This document shows, piece after piece, positions 44,401-51,853 of a stretch of 64,000 bases of DNA (positions within the stretch are counted from its first letter, which is position 1; the number at the start of each line of letters is the position of its first letter). The notes under the pieces are model-generated. The model was not told the DNA's origin, searched no databases, and saw only the letters and a list, made by a program, of their open reading frames with translations. Position numbers and translations under genes: made by a program. Source of the stretch: BAIKAL-G1 sp943370385 (lineage in GTDB: Bacteria; Cyanobacteriota; Cyanobacteriia; PCC-6307; Cyanobiaceae); NCBI GenBank assembly GCA_943370385.1, contig CALRQT020000005.1:203092-267091 (forward strand), written 5' to 3'.

Positions 44401-45338
44401 TAGAAATACTTAACAAACTCTACTCCGCCTATCCCTCATTCTCATCAAGCTATTGTGCCACGCCAGGGAGCAGGCCATACGAGAGAGAGATCGACATGGA
44501 CAAAAGCAGATCTTCCTTCACCGAGAGCATTGAAGACATTCCTGTCTTTGAGGGAAACATGATTGAGCTCTATGATTATAGAGCAAAAGGATATATATCA
44601 GGAAGGGGGCGATCAGCAGCCTGGGAGCCCTTGACATTTAACTCGCCAACAAAAAAGATTGTTCCACAGTGGCGCATACCAGATTCTGCTTTAAATCAAT
44701 CAAAAAAACGAAGAATCACAGATTATCGAATCGCGTATTGCAAGGTCTGCTCTCCGACCAATCAAAGATCGCTTGTCTCGACCATTGTTCCCAAGGGGTG
44801 CATATGTGGTGATGCAGTCCCGACAATATATCTAGGGGAGAACTACTTGCCCGCACATCTGCTGTGGACTGCAATTGCGAACACCCTTGCTATTGACTTT
44901 CTTGCGCGAAAAAAAGTCGCCCTTAACATGACCTTTTCGATCGTCGACACTCTCCCTCTGCCTGCCAGTAAGCCTTTATCCGAGGCTGAGCGTAGAGTAA
45001 CAAGGCTGGCCGCGTCTCTTTCACTCGCTGGGCCCGAGATGGATGAAGCTGCTTCTATCTATGCAGAAGGAGATCCCGACTGGCCTCGAGACAGACTAGA
45101 GGACCCATTGAAAAGACACATTGCACGAGCCGAGATCGAGGCAATTTACGCAATGAAGATTCTAGGTCTCTCTCGCACCGAGCTAGAGTTCATCCTGGAT
45201 CCCGCTTGTGTTTCAAATGATTTTGAGGACTACGAGACTTTTGGCGCATTGAAAAGAGCAGAACTCCGCCAGTTCGGCGAATACCGCACCCAGCGGCTGG
45301 TGCTGGAGGCGTGGGATCGGTTGTTTGGCAAGAAATGA
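41472..45338 (+). CDS. large N6-adenine DNA methyltransferase (Eco57I/PglX/DrmMI-like)
   Basis: 1288 residues. A helical N-terminal region of about 400 residues is followed by the methyltransferase core: SAM motif DPACGSGHFLLAAARR (about 501), GVDKNPMAVELCKVALW and catalytic NPPW (about 766). The C-terminal 500 residues should be the target recognition domain. From just after NPPW the DNA turns markedly more AT-rich and returns to GC-rich only in the last 90 bases, suggesting a swapped recognition cassette. It probably methylates host DNA to mark self, with the operon's nucleases and translocases acting on unmarked DNA. Confidence 0.9.
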   Translation: MARTTATVSFQAIELKGSLLPGSLLEQVARLQAPLQKEADYGLAKGERVRERIDAAWVRLKEIWEEYKDLRERAAQGVTGLHASMRLLREVLGWPDLQPCNGWQHGDAHFPITHRAFEGAVPLIVRGIASDQLDKGSSQFGQEGRRRSPHSCLQECLNADDNANWGLLLTGDRLRLLHDNPSLVKPAYLAVDLELLVEGELFDEFAVLWLLLHASRFRHPQTGSCVLDTWKEQAQEAGERVLGQLRNGVQLALEALGNGLLLHPGNEALRSQLASGTLSSQELHRQLLRLVYRFLFLFTAEDRDLLFPRTLGQEDPRRRIYREGYSVGRLRELAIRRSASEGPYGDLWQTQKLVFLQLRQSSSPLGLPGLGGLFAEPQCQALEQCELANRYLLRAIRAIGWFQATGTLTRVNYRDLNTEELGSVYEGLLELHPQLERAGGSWQLSYGGGAGSDRKTTGSYYTPDQLVQLLIVSALLPVIADRLAKASTPEEKEKALLAIRVLDPACGSGHFLLAAARRLALELARIRAGDEEPSEELRQECLREVVAHCIYGVDKNPMAVELCKVALWIEAVDPGKPLSFLDAHIQCGDSLVGVFDPKVLEQGIPDEAYKPLTGDDKPTCTSLKKENASFRKAGQKGTLQGTLNLQASPPISRSQQRLQEIEAMPETTLAEGAAKQAAYESWEQERSSDPQTLAADLYTAAFFLPKTKESRAKVPTSEHLLLLQSGQEIPGDLELAVEQASRDFRFFHWHLRFAEVMENGGFDCVLGNPPWETMSPDVKEWFATYDPAIRNNSPEGQSKIMESLLSNTAVREAWDAHCNQLYGAANFIKSSGRYRLFAPGNLGKGDFNTYRFFVELSLLLCSLKGAAAMIVPENLYNGANAMALRKVLTEERGPLQLRGFENAKKHWFPDIDSRSKFCLYISPSGPKGEHDIDAAFCIHNDQQLKELESRVTLPRWMAREIGGEALAIPEIRSRLEVEILNKLYSAYPSFSSSYCATPGSRPYEREIDMDKSRSSFTESIEDIPVFEGNMIELYDYRAKGYISGRGRSAAWEPLTFNSPTKKIVPQWRIPDSALNQSKKRRITDYRIAYCKVCSPTNQRSLVSTIVPKGCICGDAVPTIYLGENYLPAHLLWTAIANTLAIDFLARKKVALNMTFSIVDTLPLPASKPLSEAERRVTRLAASLSLAGPEMDEAASIYAEGDPDWPRDRLEDPLKRHIARAEIEAIYAMKILGLSRTELEFILDPACVSNDFEDYETFGALKRAELRQFGEYRTQRLVLEAWDRLFGKK

Positions 45339-45359
45339 AACAAGTAGGTGCATTCTCTA

Positions 45360-46211
45360 ATGAATGAGACTGTCTGTTACGCCAAGACCGCCAGAGCGCT
45401 TCTTTGGCTAATTTTCTTTGCCGCCCTCTATTTGACATTGACCGGATGGAGTGAGAGAGCCAAGAAGGATTCATTCGAGGGTCCAAAGATAGTCAAACGT
45501 GGCTTTTCGCACAGCTCCGAGATCATGACTGGATCACTAGCCTTAGTTATTGTTCTCGACAAGTTTATTGCTGCTAGGGACAAGCGAGTAAAGCGAGCCC
45601 TGGAAGAGTGCTGCGACAGAATGAGGGACGAGATGTTTAGCGATGGCAGGAGAAGAGGCGATGATAGGCAATATCACGATAGGTCGACAATTTTCAAGGT
45701 GGCAAAGTGGAGCTTACGCCCGCTGCTGCCTCCAACGCGTGGGGTATGGCTTATTCCCATAGCAAGGTCGCATGCTGAGCCAACTTCGTCTAGTAGCTTC
45801 TTTTGGTGCCCCGTAGACAGATTGGATTTTTCCCAACTTGGACGTAAGAGGCGCTTTTCCTTCCTGTGTTTTGGATTTGGCGAACAGCGTGCTTTGGGCG
45901 TTGCGGGATCTGCATTCAAGAAAGGCTCTTATAAGGTTGAAGGGTTGCCGGACTTACTTGACGTCGGATGGAGCGATCAGAGCTGTCAAGAATACGCCGA
46001 CAAGACTTTCACCTATGGACGCTTCGTTTCAAGCAGGCGCTATGTCGCTCGCTCTTATTTTGCAAAGAGGATTGGTTTAAGCGAGCGAGCCCCCTTGGGC
46101 GTAGTGGTCTTTGACTGCCGCGAGGAAGTGTTTTCGCGAGATGCTATATCGATAGCGGCTAAGTATGAGAAGATTATAGCCAGTCTCCTTGGCAGACCTT
46201 TTGACTCCTAA
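45360..46211 (+). CDS. two-TM protein with possible GAF-like domain, defence-operon neighbour
   Basis: 283 residues from ATG 45360 (GTG 45348 possible), 21 bases after the methyltransferase. Two membrane helices (ALLWLIFFAALYLTLTGW; IMTGSLALVIVLDKFIAA) precede a soluble domain with a strand pattern ending in APLGVVVFDCREEVFSRDAI, reminiscent of GAF-type sensors (PLGVLvfDS). Not a recognised family. AT-rich like the preceding recognition domain. It may be a membrane effector or sensor of the system. Confidence 0.65.
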   Translation: MNETVCYAKTARALLWLIFFAALYLTLTGWSERAKKDSFEGPKIVKRGFSHSSEIMTGSLALVIVLDKFIAARDKRVKRALEECCDRMRDEMFSDGRRRGDDRQYHDRSTIFKVAKWSLRPLLPPTRGVWLIPIARSHAEPTSSSSFFWCPVDRLDFSQLGRKRRFSFLCFGFGEQRALGVAGSAFKKGSYKVEGLPDLLDVGWSDQSCQEYADKTFTYGRFVSSRRYVARSYFAKRIGLSERAPLGVVVFDCREEVFSRDAISIAAKYEKIIASLLGRPFDS

Positions 46212-46526
46212 AAGCCACAATGTGATGTTTTCGGCTGGCAGATGTGCTCTCGCGCGGCGGGGGAGGGCGATTCCAGGTCAGCTTGATTCGTTTGGGATTA
46301 TCAGCAGATTTTTGGTTTCGTTATGCCCCGATTACGACTCCACCGCCAATGCTTGTATCTTCTGTTGACTACCTCTCCTGGGTTGTCGTCACTTCTGCCT
46401 GTCTCCAAGATTTAGGTGGGGCTCAGGCAAAGTGGTTGAAGTCAAAAAAGCGACCACACCAGCTTGATATGGGTTTGCTGCTGGCGTTCAACCACCGTCC
46501 CACCCTCAACATCCACGTCGACATAC
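46212..46526. other. 315-bp AT-richer spacer
   Basis: The relatively low GC of the preceding gene continues to about 46460 and then host-like composition resumes. No gene, tRNA or clear terminator is visible, so this is a plausible right edge of the transferred defence segment. Confidence 0.4.
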
Positions 46527-47114
46527 ATGGCATCTACCCCAACAGGGACAGCCGCAGCCAGTGGAGCTCGAACAATCGCCCTCCAGATGCTGCAGGAGCG
46601 CGGCCGTGGCGCAGTCCTCGTGGGCGTCGCCAGGGTCGATGCCGCTCTTGAGCACCTGCTTCAGGCCCTGATGGCCCCGGCACCCAATCGCGGTGATGGG
46701 TTGTTCCTCCCGGATCGGCCTTTGGGTTCTCTCGGTGCCAAGGTCGCCCTCGCTCGCCGTCTGGGCTTGATCGACGCCCCGGTTGAGCGGGCCTTCTCCG
46801 CCCTGCGCAAGCTGCGCAACGCCTTTGCACATTCCGCAGAATCGGCGTCGCTGGCTGATCCTGCCCACAGCGCCCGTCTGGCCGAGATCTATGCAGAGGC
46901 CCGCACCAACCCCCTCTGGGCTCCCCTGGAGACGGTGCTGGCCGCCCAGCCACCCTCAGCCCACGGCCCCCTGGAGCCCGCCTTGCGGGACTACATCCTG
47001 CTGATCACGATCCTGGTGGCCTTCCTGGAGGCCACGGCCCAGCAGCTCAGGCCCTATCAGCCGCCAGTGGTGATGGGCTTCTCGGGTGTCGTCCGTCAGG
47101 CACCAGCTGGTTGA
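46527..47114 (+). CDS. MltR-like (mannitol repressor fold) protein
   Basis: 195 residues. DAALEHLLQALM, LGSLGAKVALARRLGLID and FSALRKLRNAFAHSAESAS match the all-helical MltR-like family, with the signature (L)(R/K)(K)(I/L)RN.FAH. Members are often annotated as mannitol repressors but frequently occur in phage and mobile regions. ATG 46527 is chosen over the open upstream frame. Confidence 0.72.
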   Translation: MASTPTGTAAASGARTIALQMLQERGRGAVLVGVARVDAALEHLLQALMAPAPNRGDGLFLPDRPLGSLGAKVALARRLGLIDAPVERAFSALRKLRNAFAHSAESASLADPAHSARLAEIYAEARTNPLWAPLETVLAAQPPSAHGPLEPALRDYILLITILVAFLEATAQQLRPYQPPVVMGFSGVVRQAPAG

Positions 47115-47202
47115 TGCCACTCGCGGAAAGGGCTTAGCGGAACTGGTCGACGCCCCTGGGATCTGGCGATCACGCCACCCGGCCTGCCCCGGCTTGCGCA
47201 CC

Positions 47203-47241
47203 GCGCAAGGGCTGACGCGAGTCGCTCTGCGACCCTTGCGC
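47203..47241. repeat. strong hairpin GCGCAAGGG/CCCTTGCGC
   Basis: A perfect 9-bp inverted repeat with a 21-base spacer, 50 bases before the 70-aa gene at 47291. The CAAGGG/CCCTTG core is the same as in the leaders at 50106 and 62241. Confidence 0.5.
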
Positions 47242-47290
47242 GGCGCTGGCGGCGCCGGGGCTCAACGGCGGTGTCGTTCGCCAGCCAGCC

Positions 47291-47503
47291 ATGGCCGCCA
47301 CTCCCCTCAGCCGCTCCTGCCCGATCCGCATCATCTCGGTGCATCTCCTCGATGCCGCCGGCCAGCTGCTGCGGGTGCTGTTCCTCGATCGCGAGGGGCA
47401 CATCTCCGCCCAGCCGCACTACGTGCCTCGCGAGCAGGCCCTGATCCTGGCTGCCAATCAGCAGCGGGTGCTCGGTCCCCAGGCCGAGGTGCGGGTGCTC
47501 TGA
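47291..47503 (+). CDS. small 70-aa protein, paralogue of the gene at 63490
   Basis: 70 residues: IRIISVHLLDAAGQLLRVLF, LDREGHISAQPHYVPREQAL and the ending AEVRVL. The protein at 63490-63702 has the same length and pattern (IRQLLVH.., R.GR..K.PRFIP..., TVSVL). Beta-rich, function unknown. A clear terminator follows. Confidence 0.6.
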   Translation: MAATPLSRSCPIRIISVHLLDAAGQLLRVLFLDREGHISAQPHYVPREQALILAANQQRVLGPQAEVRVL

Positions 47504-47512
47504 GCCCCCGGG

Positions 47513-47539
47513 GCCGGAGGCACACCGCCTCCGGCTTTT
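47513..47539 (+). terminator. rho-independent terminator
   Basis: GCCGGAGGC (47513-47521) pairs with GCCTCCGGC (47527-47535) around ACACC, followed by TTTT. It ends the 70-aa gene transcript. Confidence 0.75.
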
Positions 47540-47804
47540 GGCTGTCGCCGCATCGCCCGTGGGCTTGGGCTTCCTGGAGCAATGGCCTGACAGTTCGCCT
47601 GGGCGCTCCCTGGACTGGGCACCCTGCAGCACCGGCAGTGGGCGGGGGGGGGGGAGGGGTTGGCCCCCAGGCCGGCGCACACCCACCGCATCCCTCGGCC
47701 AGTCCTCACGCCGCGTCAAGGATCGGGCCAGGCGCCCCAAAGGGGGCGTCCTTGTCTCGCCGTTGCGGCCGGCCGGTGGGGGTGGGGTTCTTCGCCGTCC
47801 CCAG

Positions 47805-48434
47805 GTGGCTTCCCCCGCTTCTTCCCCCCGCGGCCAGCAGCAGTCCACGCCTCTCAGCCGTTCTGCCCTGCGTGCCCGCGATGCCTTGGTGCTGGAGCAC
47901 CTGCCCCTGGCTGATGCCCTGGCTTCCGCCGCCGCCCGGCGCCTCTTCCCGCTGGTGGAGCGGGAGGATCTGATCCAGGTGGCCCGAGAAGCCCTGGTCC
48001 GCTCCGCTCCCCGCTGCAGAGCCGGAGAGCCTCCAGCGCCCTATCTGCGCCGCTGCATCACCGGGGCCCTGCAGCACCACCTGCGCGATCGCGTCCGCCT
48101 GGTCCGCATCTCCCGCCGCGAGCATGAGAAGGGCACCTGCCCGCTTGGCCACACCAGCCTCGATGCACCCGCCGCCGGTGAGTCCTCCCTGCTGGAGCAG
48201 CTGGCGGCTCCCGCCGCTGAGCCCACGCTGGAGGCCTCCCTCACCGGGCCGGCGCTGGAGCAGCTTGTCGATCAGCTGCCTGCCGCCCAGGCCACGGCCC
48301 TGCGGCTCACCGTCCTCGAAGGGCTCTCCCTGAGGGCCGCCGCGGCGCAGCTGCAGATCAGCCCGATGGCCGTTCAGCGGGCCCAGAAAAAGGCCCTCGC
48401 CGCCCTGCGCCAGCAGCTGGTGGGGGCGAGTTGA
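47805..48434 (+). CDS. sigma-70-family sigma factor in phage-like region
   Basis: About 209 residues from GTG 47805 (the frame is open to 47538). Region 2 is recognisable in LVLEHLPLADALASAAARRL, FPLVEREDLIQVAREALVRS and PYLRRCITGALQHHLRDRVR. Region 4 helix-turn-helix is in DQLPAAQATALRLTVLEGLS followed by RAAAAQLQISPMAVQRAQKK. It is an alternative sigma factor, possibly driving late phage-like genes. The 265 bases upstream are GC-rich with an 11-G run. A CCACGGG/CCCGTGG hairpin (48440-48465) follows. Confidence 0.85.
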   Translation: MASPASSPRGQQQSTPLSRSALRARDALVLEHLPLADALASAAARRLFPLVEREDLIQVAREALVRSAPRCRAGEPPAPYLRRCITGALQHHLRDRVRLVRISRREHEKGTCPLGHTSLDAPAAGESSLLEQLAAPAAEPTLEASLTGPALEQLVDQLPAAQATALRLTVLEGLSLRAAAAQLQISPMAVQRAQKKALAALRQQLVGAS

Positions 48435-48498
48435 GGCCCCCACGGGGCTCCTGCCAGGCCCGTGGCAAGAGCCAGAAGACCCGCCGCCTTCTGGCTCC

Positions 48499-48747
48499 AT
48501 GACCCCCCTGCTGCGGCTGCTCGGAGCGGCCGCGTCAAACGGCCTGCTCACCGGTCAAATCGTCTTCTCCACGGCCTTCGTTGGAGCCTGTGAGCTGCCG
48601 AACTGGATCCAGGCGCCCCGCCAGGTGAATGCCTGCCTGGAGCGCTGGATGACGGTCAGCGCCCTGTTCTTCCCTTCCGGCATGCAGACCGCCATCGGCA
48701 AGACCCAGCCGGCCCTGGCCCCCGGCCGGCGGGGGGTGTTCCGATGA
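48499..48747 (+). CDS. small protein before the lysozyme, possible holin-like
   Basis: 82 residues. One moderately hydrophobic stretch (LLRLLGAAASNGLLTGQIVF) is followed by a mixed region with two cysteines. The stop overlaps the lysozyme start (ATGA). Position suggests a holin or lysis accessory, but with one weak membrane segment this is only a guess. Confidence 0.5.
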   Translation: MTPLLRLLGAAASNGLLTGQIVFSTAFVGACELPNWIQAPRQVNACLERWMTVSALFFPSGMQTAIGKTQPALAPGRRGVFR

Positions 48748-50054
48748 GCCGCTCCATCCCAGCTGGCGACTACGTCGAGCACTTCGATCCAGACCTGCCG
48801 CACCACCGGGCCTGGTTGCTGGAGGTGCTGGAGCAGCTGGTGGCCCATGAACCCCAGGCCCTGGAGGAGGGCGGCACCCTGCGGCGTCTCTGGACTGCCC
48901 GCCAGGCTCCTGCCGCCGAAGGTGGATCGGCTCCGCTGGCCAACATTCCAGCTGCCGTCGCCGTTGCGCTCCCCCTGGTGAAGGAGTTCGAGGGCTGCCG
49001 GCTCACGGCCTACCCCGATCCCGAGACTGGCGCGGAGCCCTGGACGATCGGCTGGGGAAGCAGCCGTGATTCGCAGGGGCGGCCATTCAAGGAGGGGGAT
49101 CGGATCAATCAGGAGCAGGCCGATGCCCTGCTGCGCAGCCGGCTTGAGGACGACTGGCGGCGGCTGCGTGACTGCATCCCCATCTACAAGGCGCTGTCTG
49201 TGAACCGACAGGCGGCCCTGCTGTCGTTCACCTACAACTGCGGCCCCCGCTGGTTTGGCGCCCAGGGGTTCGACACCCTCAGCACCGCCTTGAAAGCAGG
49301 CCAGCTGGAGGCGGTGCCAGCCGCCTTGATGCTCTACGTGAACCCCGGTGGCCCCAGCGAAGCCGGCCTCCGGCGCCGCCGCAAGGCAGAAGGGGCTCTC
49401 TGGAGCGCCTCGCCCTCCTCCCCCGATCAGGGGAGCAAGCCATCACCCGAACCGGTGAGCCCCAGCCAGGTGGGCAGCCACCCCAACCCGCTGGTGGGTG
49501 TGCCGCGGTTTCAGCAGCGCGATTCAGCCCAGCTGGCCCAGCGCGATCGCACCTGCTTCTCCTCCAGCTGCGCCATGTTGTTGGAGGCCATCAAGCCCGG
49601 CACACTCCAGGGCGCCAATGGCGACGACCAATACCTGGCGGTGGTGCAGCGCTTTGGCGACACCACCGACGCGAACGCCCAGATCCGCGCCCTGGCCCAT
49701 TACGGCGTGTCGGTCCGGCTGGTGCAGAACGCTGACTTCCAGCTGATCGAGCAGCAGATCAACCGCGGGGTTCCCGTCCCCTGCGGCTACCTCCACCGGG
49801 GCCCGGTCAATCGCCCCACGGGCTCGGGGCACTGGCTGATCGTGATCGGCCACACCCCCACCCAGGTGGTGGTGAACGACCCCTGGGGTGAGCCGGACCT
49901 GATCCACGGCACCACCCTCAATGCCAACGGCATGGGCCTGCGGTTCAGCCGGCAGAACTTCGGCAAGCGCTGGATGGTGGAGCCCATCGGCGGCGGCGCC
50001 TTTCGCTATGCCCCAGGCAAGGGCTGGGCGGTGGTGGTGAACAGCTACCGCTGA
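48744..50054 (+). CDS. endolysin: GH24 lysozyme fused to C39-like cysteine peptidase
   Basis: 436 residues. Residues about 75-215 are a GH24 (T4-type) lysozyme with the catalytic Glu-Asp-Thr arrangement in KEFEGCRLTAYPDPETGAEP followed by WTIGWGSS. A Pro/Ser linker leads to a C39/papain-like domain with Cys in RDRTCFSSSCAMLLEA, His in GSGHWLIVIGH and VVNDPWG. The two halves would cut glycan and peptide bonds of peptidoglycan. A similar CFSSSCAML peptidase occurs in phage endolysins. Confidence 0.88.
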   Translation: MSRSIPAGDYVEHFDPDLPHHRAWLLEVLEQLVAHEPQALEEGGTLRRLWTARQAPAAEGGSAPLANIPAAVAVALPLVKEFEGCRLTAYPDPETGAEPWTIGWGSSRDSQGRPFKEGDRINQEQADALLRSRLEDDWRRLRDCIPIYKALSVNRQAALLSFTYNCGPRWFGAQGFDTLSTALKAGQLEAVPAALMLYVNPGGPSEAGLRRRRKAEGALWSASPSSPDQGSKPSPEPVSPSQVGSHPNPLVGVPRFQQRDSAQLAQRDRTCFSSSCAMLLEAIKPGTLQGANGDDQYLAVVQRFGDTTDANAQIRALAHYGVSVRLVQNADFQLIEQQINRGVPVPCGYLHRGPVNRPTGSGHWLIVIGHTPTQVVVNDPWGEPDLIHGTTLNANGMGLRFSRQNFGKRWMVEPIGGGAFRYAPGKGWAVVVNSYR

Positions 50055-50105
50055 GGAGCCCTCGGCTGCGATGTGAGGTCGGTGCCGCAGGCCCTTCCAT
50101 GCTCC

Positions 50106-50232
50106 GCGCCTTGGCAAGGGTTTCACCAGCCAGCCGGGCTGGACGTTGGGCTCCGCTGCGCTCCGCCATCCGCTGGTGGCTGGCCCTTGCCTGGCGGCGC
50201 GGCTGCAGGGCGGGTCCTGCGTCACCCCTCCT
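50106..50232 (+). repeat. shared leader element, copy A
   Basis: About 127 bp aligning along its length with 62241-62365: GCGCC, CAAGGGTT, CGCTGCGCTCCGC (13 identical bases), GGCCCTTG, GGGTCCT and CCCTCC just before the start codon. GGCAAGGG (50113) and CCCTTGCC (50184) form the outer stem. It ends exactly at GTG 50233. Confidence 0.6.
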
Positions 50233-50958
50233 GTGGCTGCTGCCCAGTCCCACCGTGCCTCCCTGTCCTTCCCATCGGACAACGGCAAAACCGGCCCGAT
50301 CGCTGTCTCCAGCACCAGCCGGCACACTTGCCCCTCCAGCTGTCCCCTGGCCGGTGATCAGGGCTGCTACGCCGAGGCTGGCTTCCACACCCGGTTGCAC
50401 TGGGATCGGCTCAGCCGGGGCGGGAGCGGCCTGCCTGCGGCGGCCTTCATCAAGCAGGTGCTGGCGCTGCCGGCAGGGATCCTGTTCCGCCATTGCGTGG
50501 CCGGCGATCAATGGCCCGATCCGGCCGATCCGCTGCGCATCGATCAGGTCCTGCTGCTGCAGTTGGCCCGGGCCACACGGCATCTGCGGGCAGCCTGGTC
50601 GTTCACCCACTTCCCGATGGGCCCAGAGAATCAGGCTGCCGTGCGGCACGCAGCTGCCAAGGGGTTGGTGGTCAATGCCTCCACTGAGTCCCGCTCCGTG
50701 GCAGCGGCCTTGGTGCGCCAGGGCCTCCCGGCGGTCTGCGTGGTGCCGCCCGATGCGCCGGCGGTGTTCTGCCACGAGGGGGTGCGCTTCGTGGCCTGCC
50801 CCGCCAGCCGCCGGGGGAGAGGCGGCCGCAAGGTCCAGTGCATCAGCTGCGGCGGTCGCTTTGGCCTTCCCCTCTGCGCCCAGGCCGATCGGCCGTTCGT
50901 GATCACCTTTCCCGCCCATGGCCCCCGGGCGGCGGCGGCAGCGGCCCACTGCAGCTGA
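50233..50958 (+). CDS. DUF7227-like phage-associated protein
   Basis: About 241 residues from GTG 50233 (VAAAQSHRASLSFPSDNGKT). GPIAVSSTSRHTCPSSCPLA, GCYAEAGFHTRLHWDRLS, FRHCVAGDQWPD and ASRRGRGGRKVQCISCGG with a Cys pair match a family found on phages and cyanobacterial mobile regions (DUF7227 as I recall it). Conserved Cys suggest a metal site. The role is unknown. ATG 50146 would lie inside the repeated leader, so the GTG is preferred. Confidence 0.65.
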   Translation: MAAAQSHRASLSFPSDNGKTGPIAVSSTSRHTCPSSCPLAGDQGCYAEAGFHTRLHWDRLSRGGSGLPAAAFIKQVLALPAGILFRHCVAGDQWPDPADPLRIDQVLLLQLARATRHLRAAWSFTHFPMGPENQAAVRHAAAKGLVVNASTESRSVAAALVRQGLPAVCVVPPDAPAVFCHEGVRFVACPASRRGRGGRKVQCISCGGRFGLPLCAQADRPFVITFPAHGPRAAAAAAHCS

Positions 50959-51100
50959 GGAGCTCGGCTCCCTGAGGCTTGCCCCTGTGGGGCTCGACCC
51001 TCTGGGTCTTGCTCCGGGCCTCTCCAGTCTGGGGCCTTCCTGACGTCAGGCCCCCACTGGGATCGGTCCCGTCACTGCGCCGCTCTCGGCGCTGATCGTC

Positions 51101-51301
51101 ATGGCCATTCTCTCTGCCAGCGCCTCGGTTGTTGCCCACTCCCCGTTCTGCCGGCCCGAGGAAGATCCATTCCTGCTGCTCGAATCCACGCTGCGCTCGA
51201 TGGAGGAGATCCTGCGGCGCAGCCGCGGGCTGCCGCTGCGCCGCACTTGGATCGAGCAGCCCTATGGAGAGGAGGAAATCACCTGCTGGAGGAGGAGGTG
51301 A
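51101..51301 (+). CDS. small hypothetical protein, 66 aa
   Basis: MAILSASASVVAHSPFCRPE followed by a helical stretch (DPFLLLESTLRSMEEILRRS). No family was recognised. Its stop overlaps a GTG of the next small frame (GTGA), suggesting a coupled pair. Several hairpins occupy the gap from 50959. Confidence 0.45.
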   Translation: MAILSASASVVAHSPFCRPEEDPFLLLESTLRSMEEILRRSRGLPLRRTWIEQPYGEEEITCWRRR

Positions 51302-51438
51302 TCCCGGCGATTCAGCAATGCCTGGCTCGCATTGATGAGCTGGATGAGCGGCTGCTGGCCCAGCAGGAGCTGCTGCAGCGTTGCCAGCTGGAGGCCGAGC
51401 GTGAGGCGCTCTCTGGGCTCCGGCTGCAGATGGGCTGA
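51298..51438 (+). CDS. small helical protein, about 46 aa
   Basis: GTG 51298 gives VIPAIQQCLARIDELDERLL and a continuing helical, glutamine/leucine-rich sequence to LRLQMG; TTG 51247 would add 17 residues. Purine-rich GGAGGAGGAG lies just before the GTG. Probably a short coiled coil. No family. Confidence 0.4.
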   Translation: MIPAIQQCLARIDELDERLLAQQELLQRCQLEAEREALSGLRLQMG

Positions 51439-51554
51439 TCGGCACGGGCCTGCCGGGAGCCCAGATCCCGGCCTTCTCCCATCGCAGGGGACGGACTGAG
51501 TTGAGCCGGGCAGGCGCCTGGTCAGCACGCTGCCTTCATCTGCCCAGCTGGCGC

Positions 51555-51755
51555 TCAGATCACCCCATCGCTGCTTGTCTCATCCAGAACGGCCAACAGC
51601 TGGGCCAGGACATCTCTCACCTCGGGTCCTTTGGTGGGATCCATCACCGCAGCAAATGTGCGTGCGGTCACCCGACTCTCGATCTCCTGCAGTGCATTCA
51701 TGGTGTCCATCAGGAGCTGAATGGAGATGTCGGCCGTGGACAGGGTCATGGCCAT
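51555..51755 (-). CDS. small hypothetical protein at the end of the structural cluster
   Basis: 66 residues from ATG 51755: MAMTLSTADISIQLLMDTMN, then ALQEIESRVTARTFAAVMDP and a helical end LLAVLDETSSDGVI. The frame is open further upstream, so the start may be earlier. It lies 98 bases after the last tail gene on the same strand. No family. Confidence 0.45.
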   Translation of the reverse strand: MAMTLSTADISIQLLMDTMNALQEIESRVTARTFAAVMDPTKGPEVRDVLAQLLAVLDETSSDGVI

Positions 51756-51853
51756 TGCGATAGCGGTTGGGTTCAGGATCCCAAGCACACGGACGCAGCT
51801 CAAGAGGCCTGTCAAGACATCCTTCGGGTCCGCGGTCCTTCCCCTTCCGCTGA

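Noticed and set aside
50106..50232. Integron attC site as explanation of the shared leader
   Set aside because: No RYYYAAC/GTTRRRY core pair was seen at the ends, and the element abuts start codons rather than cassette junctions.
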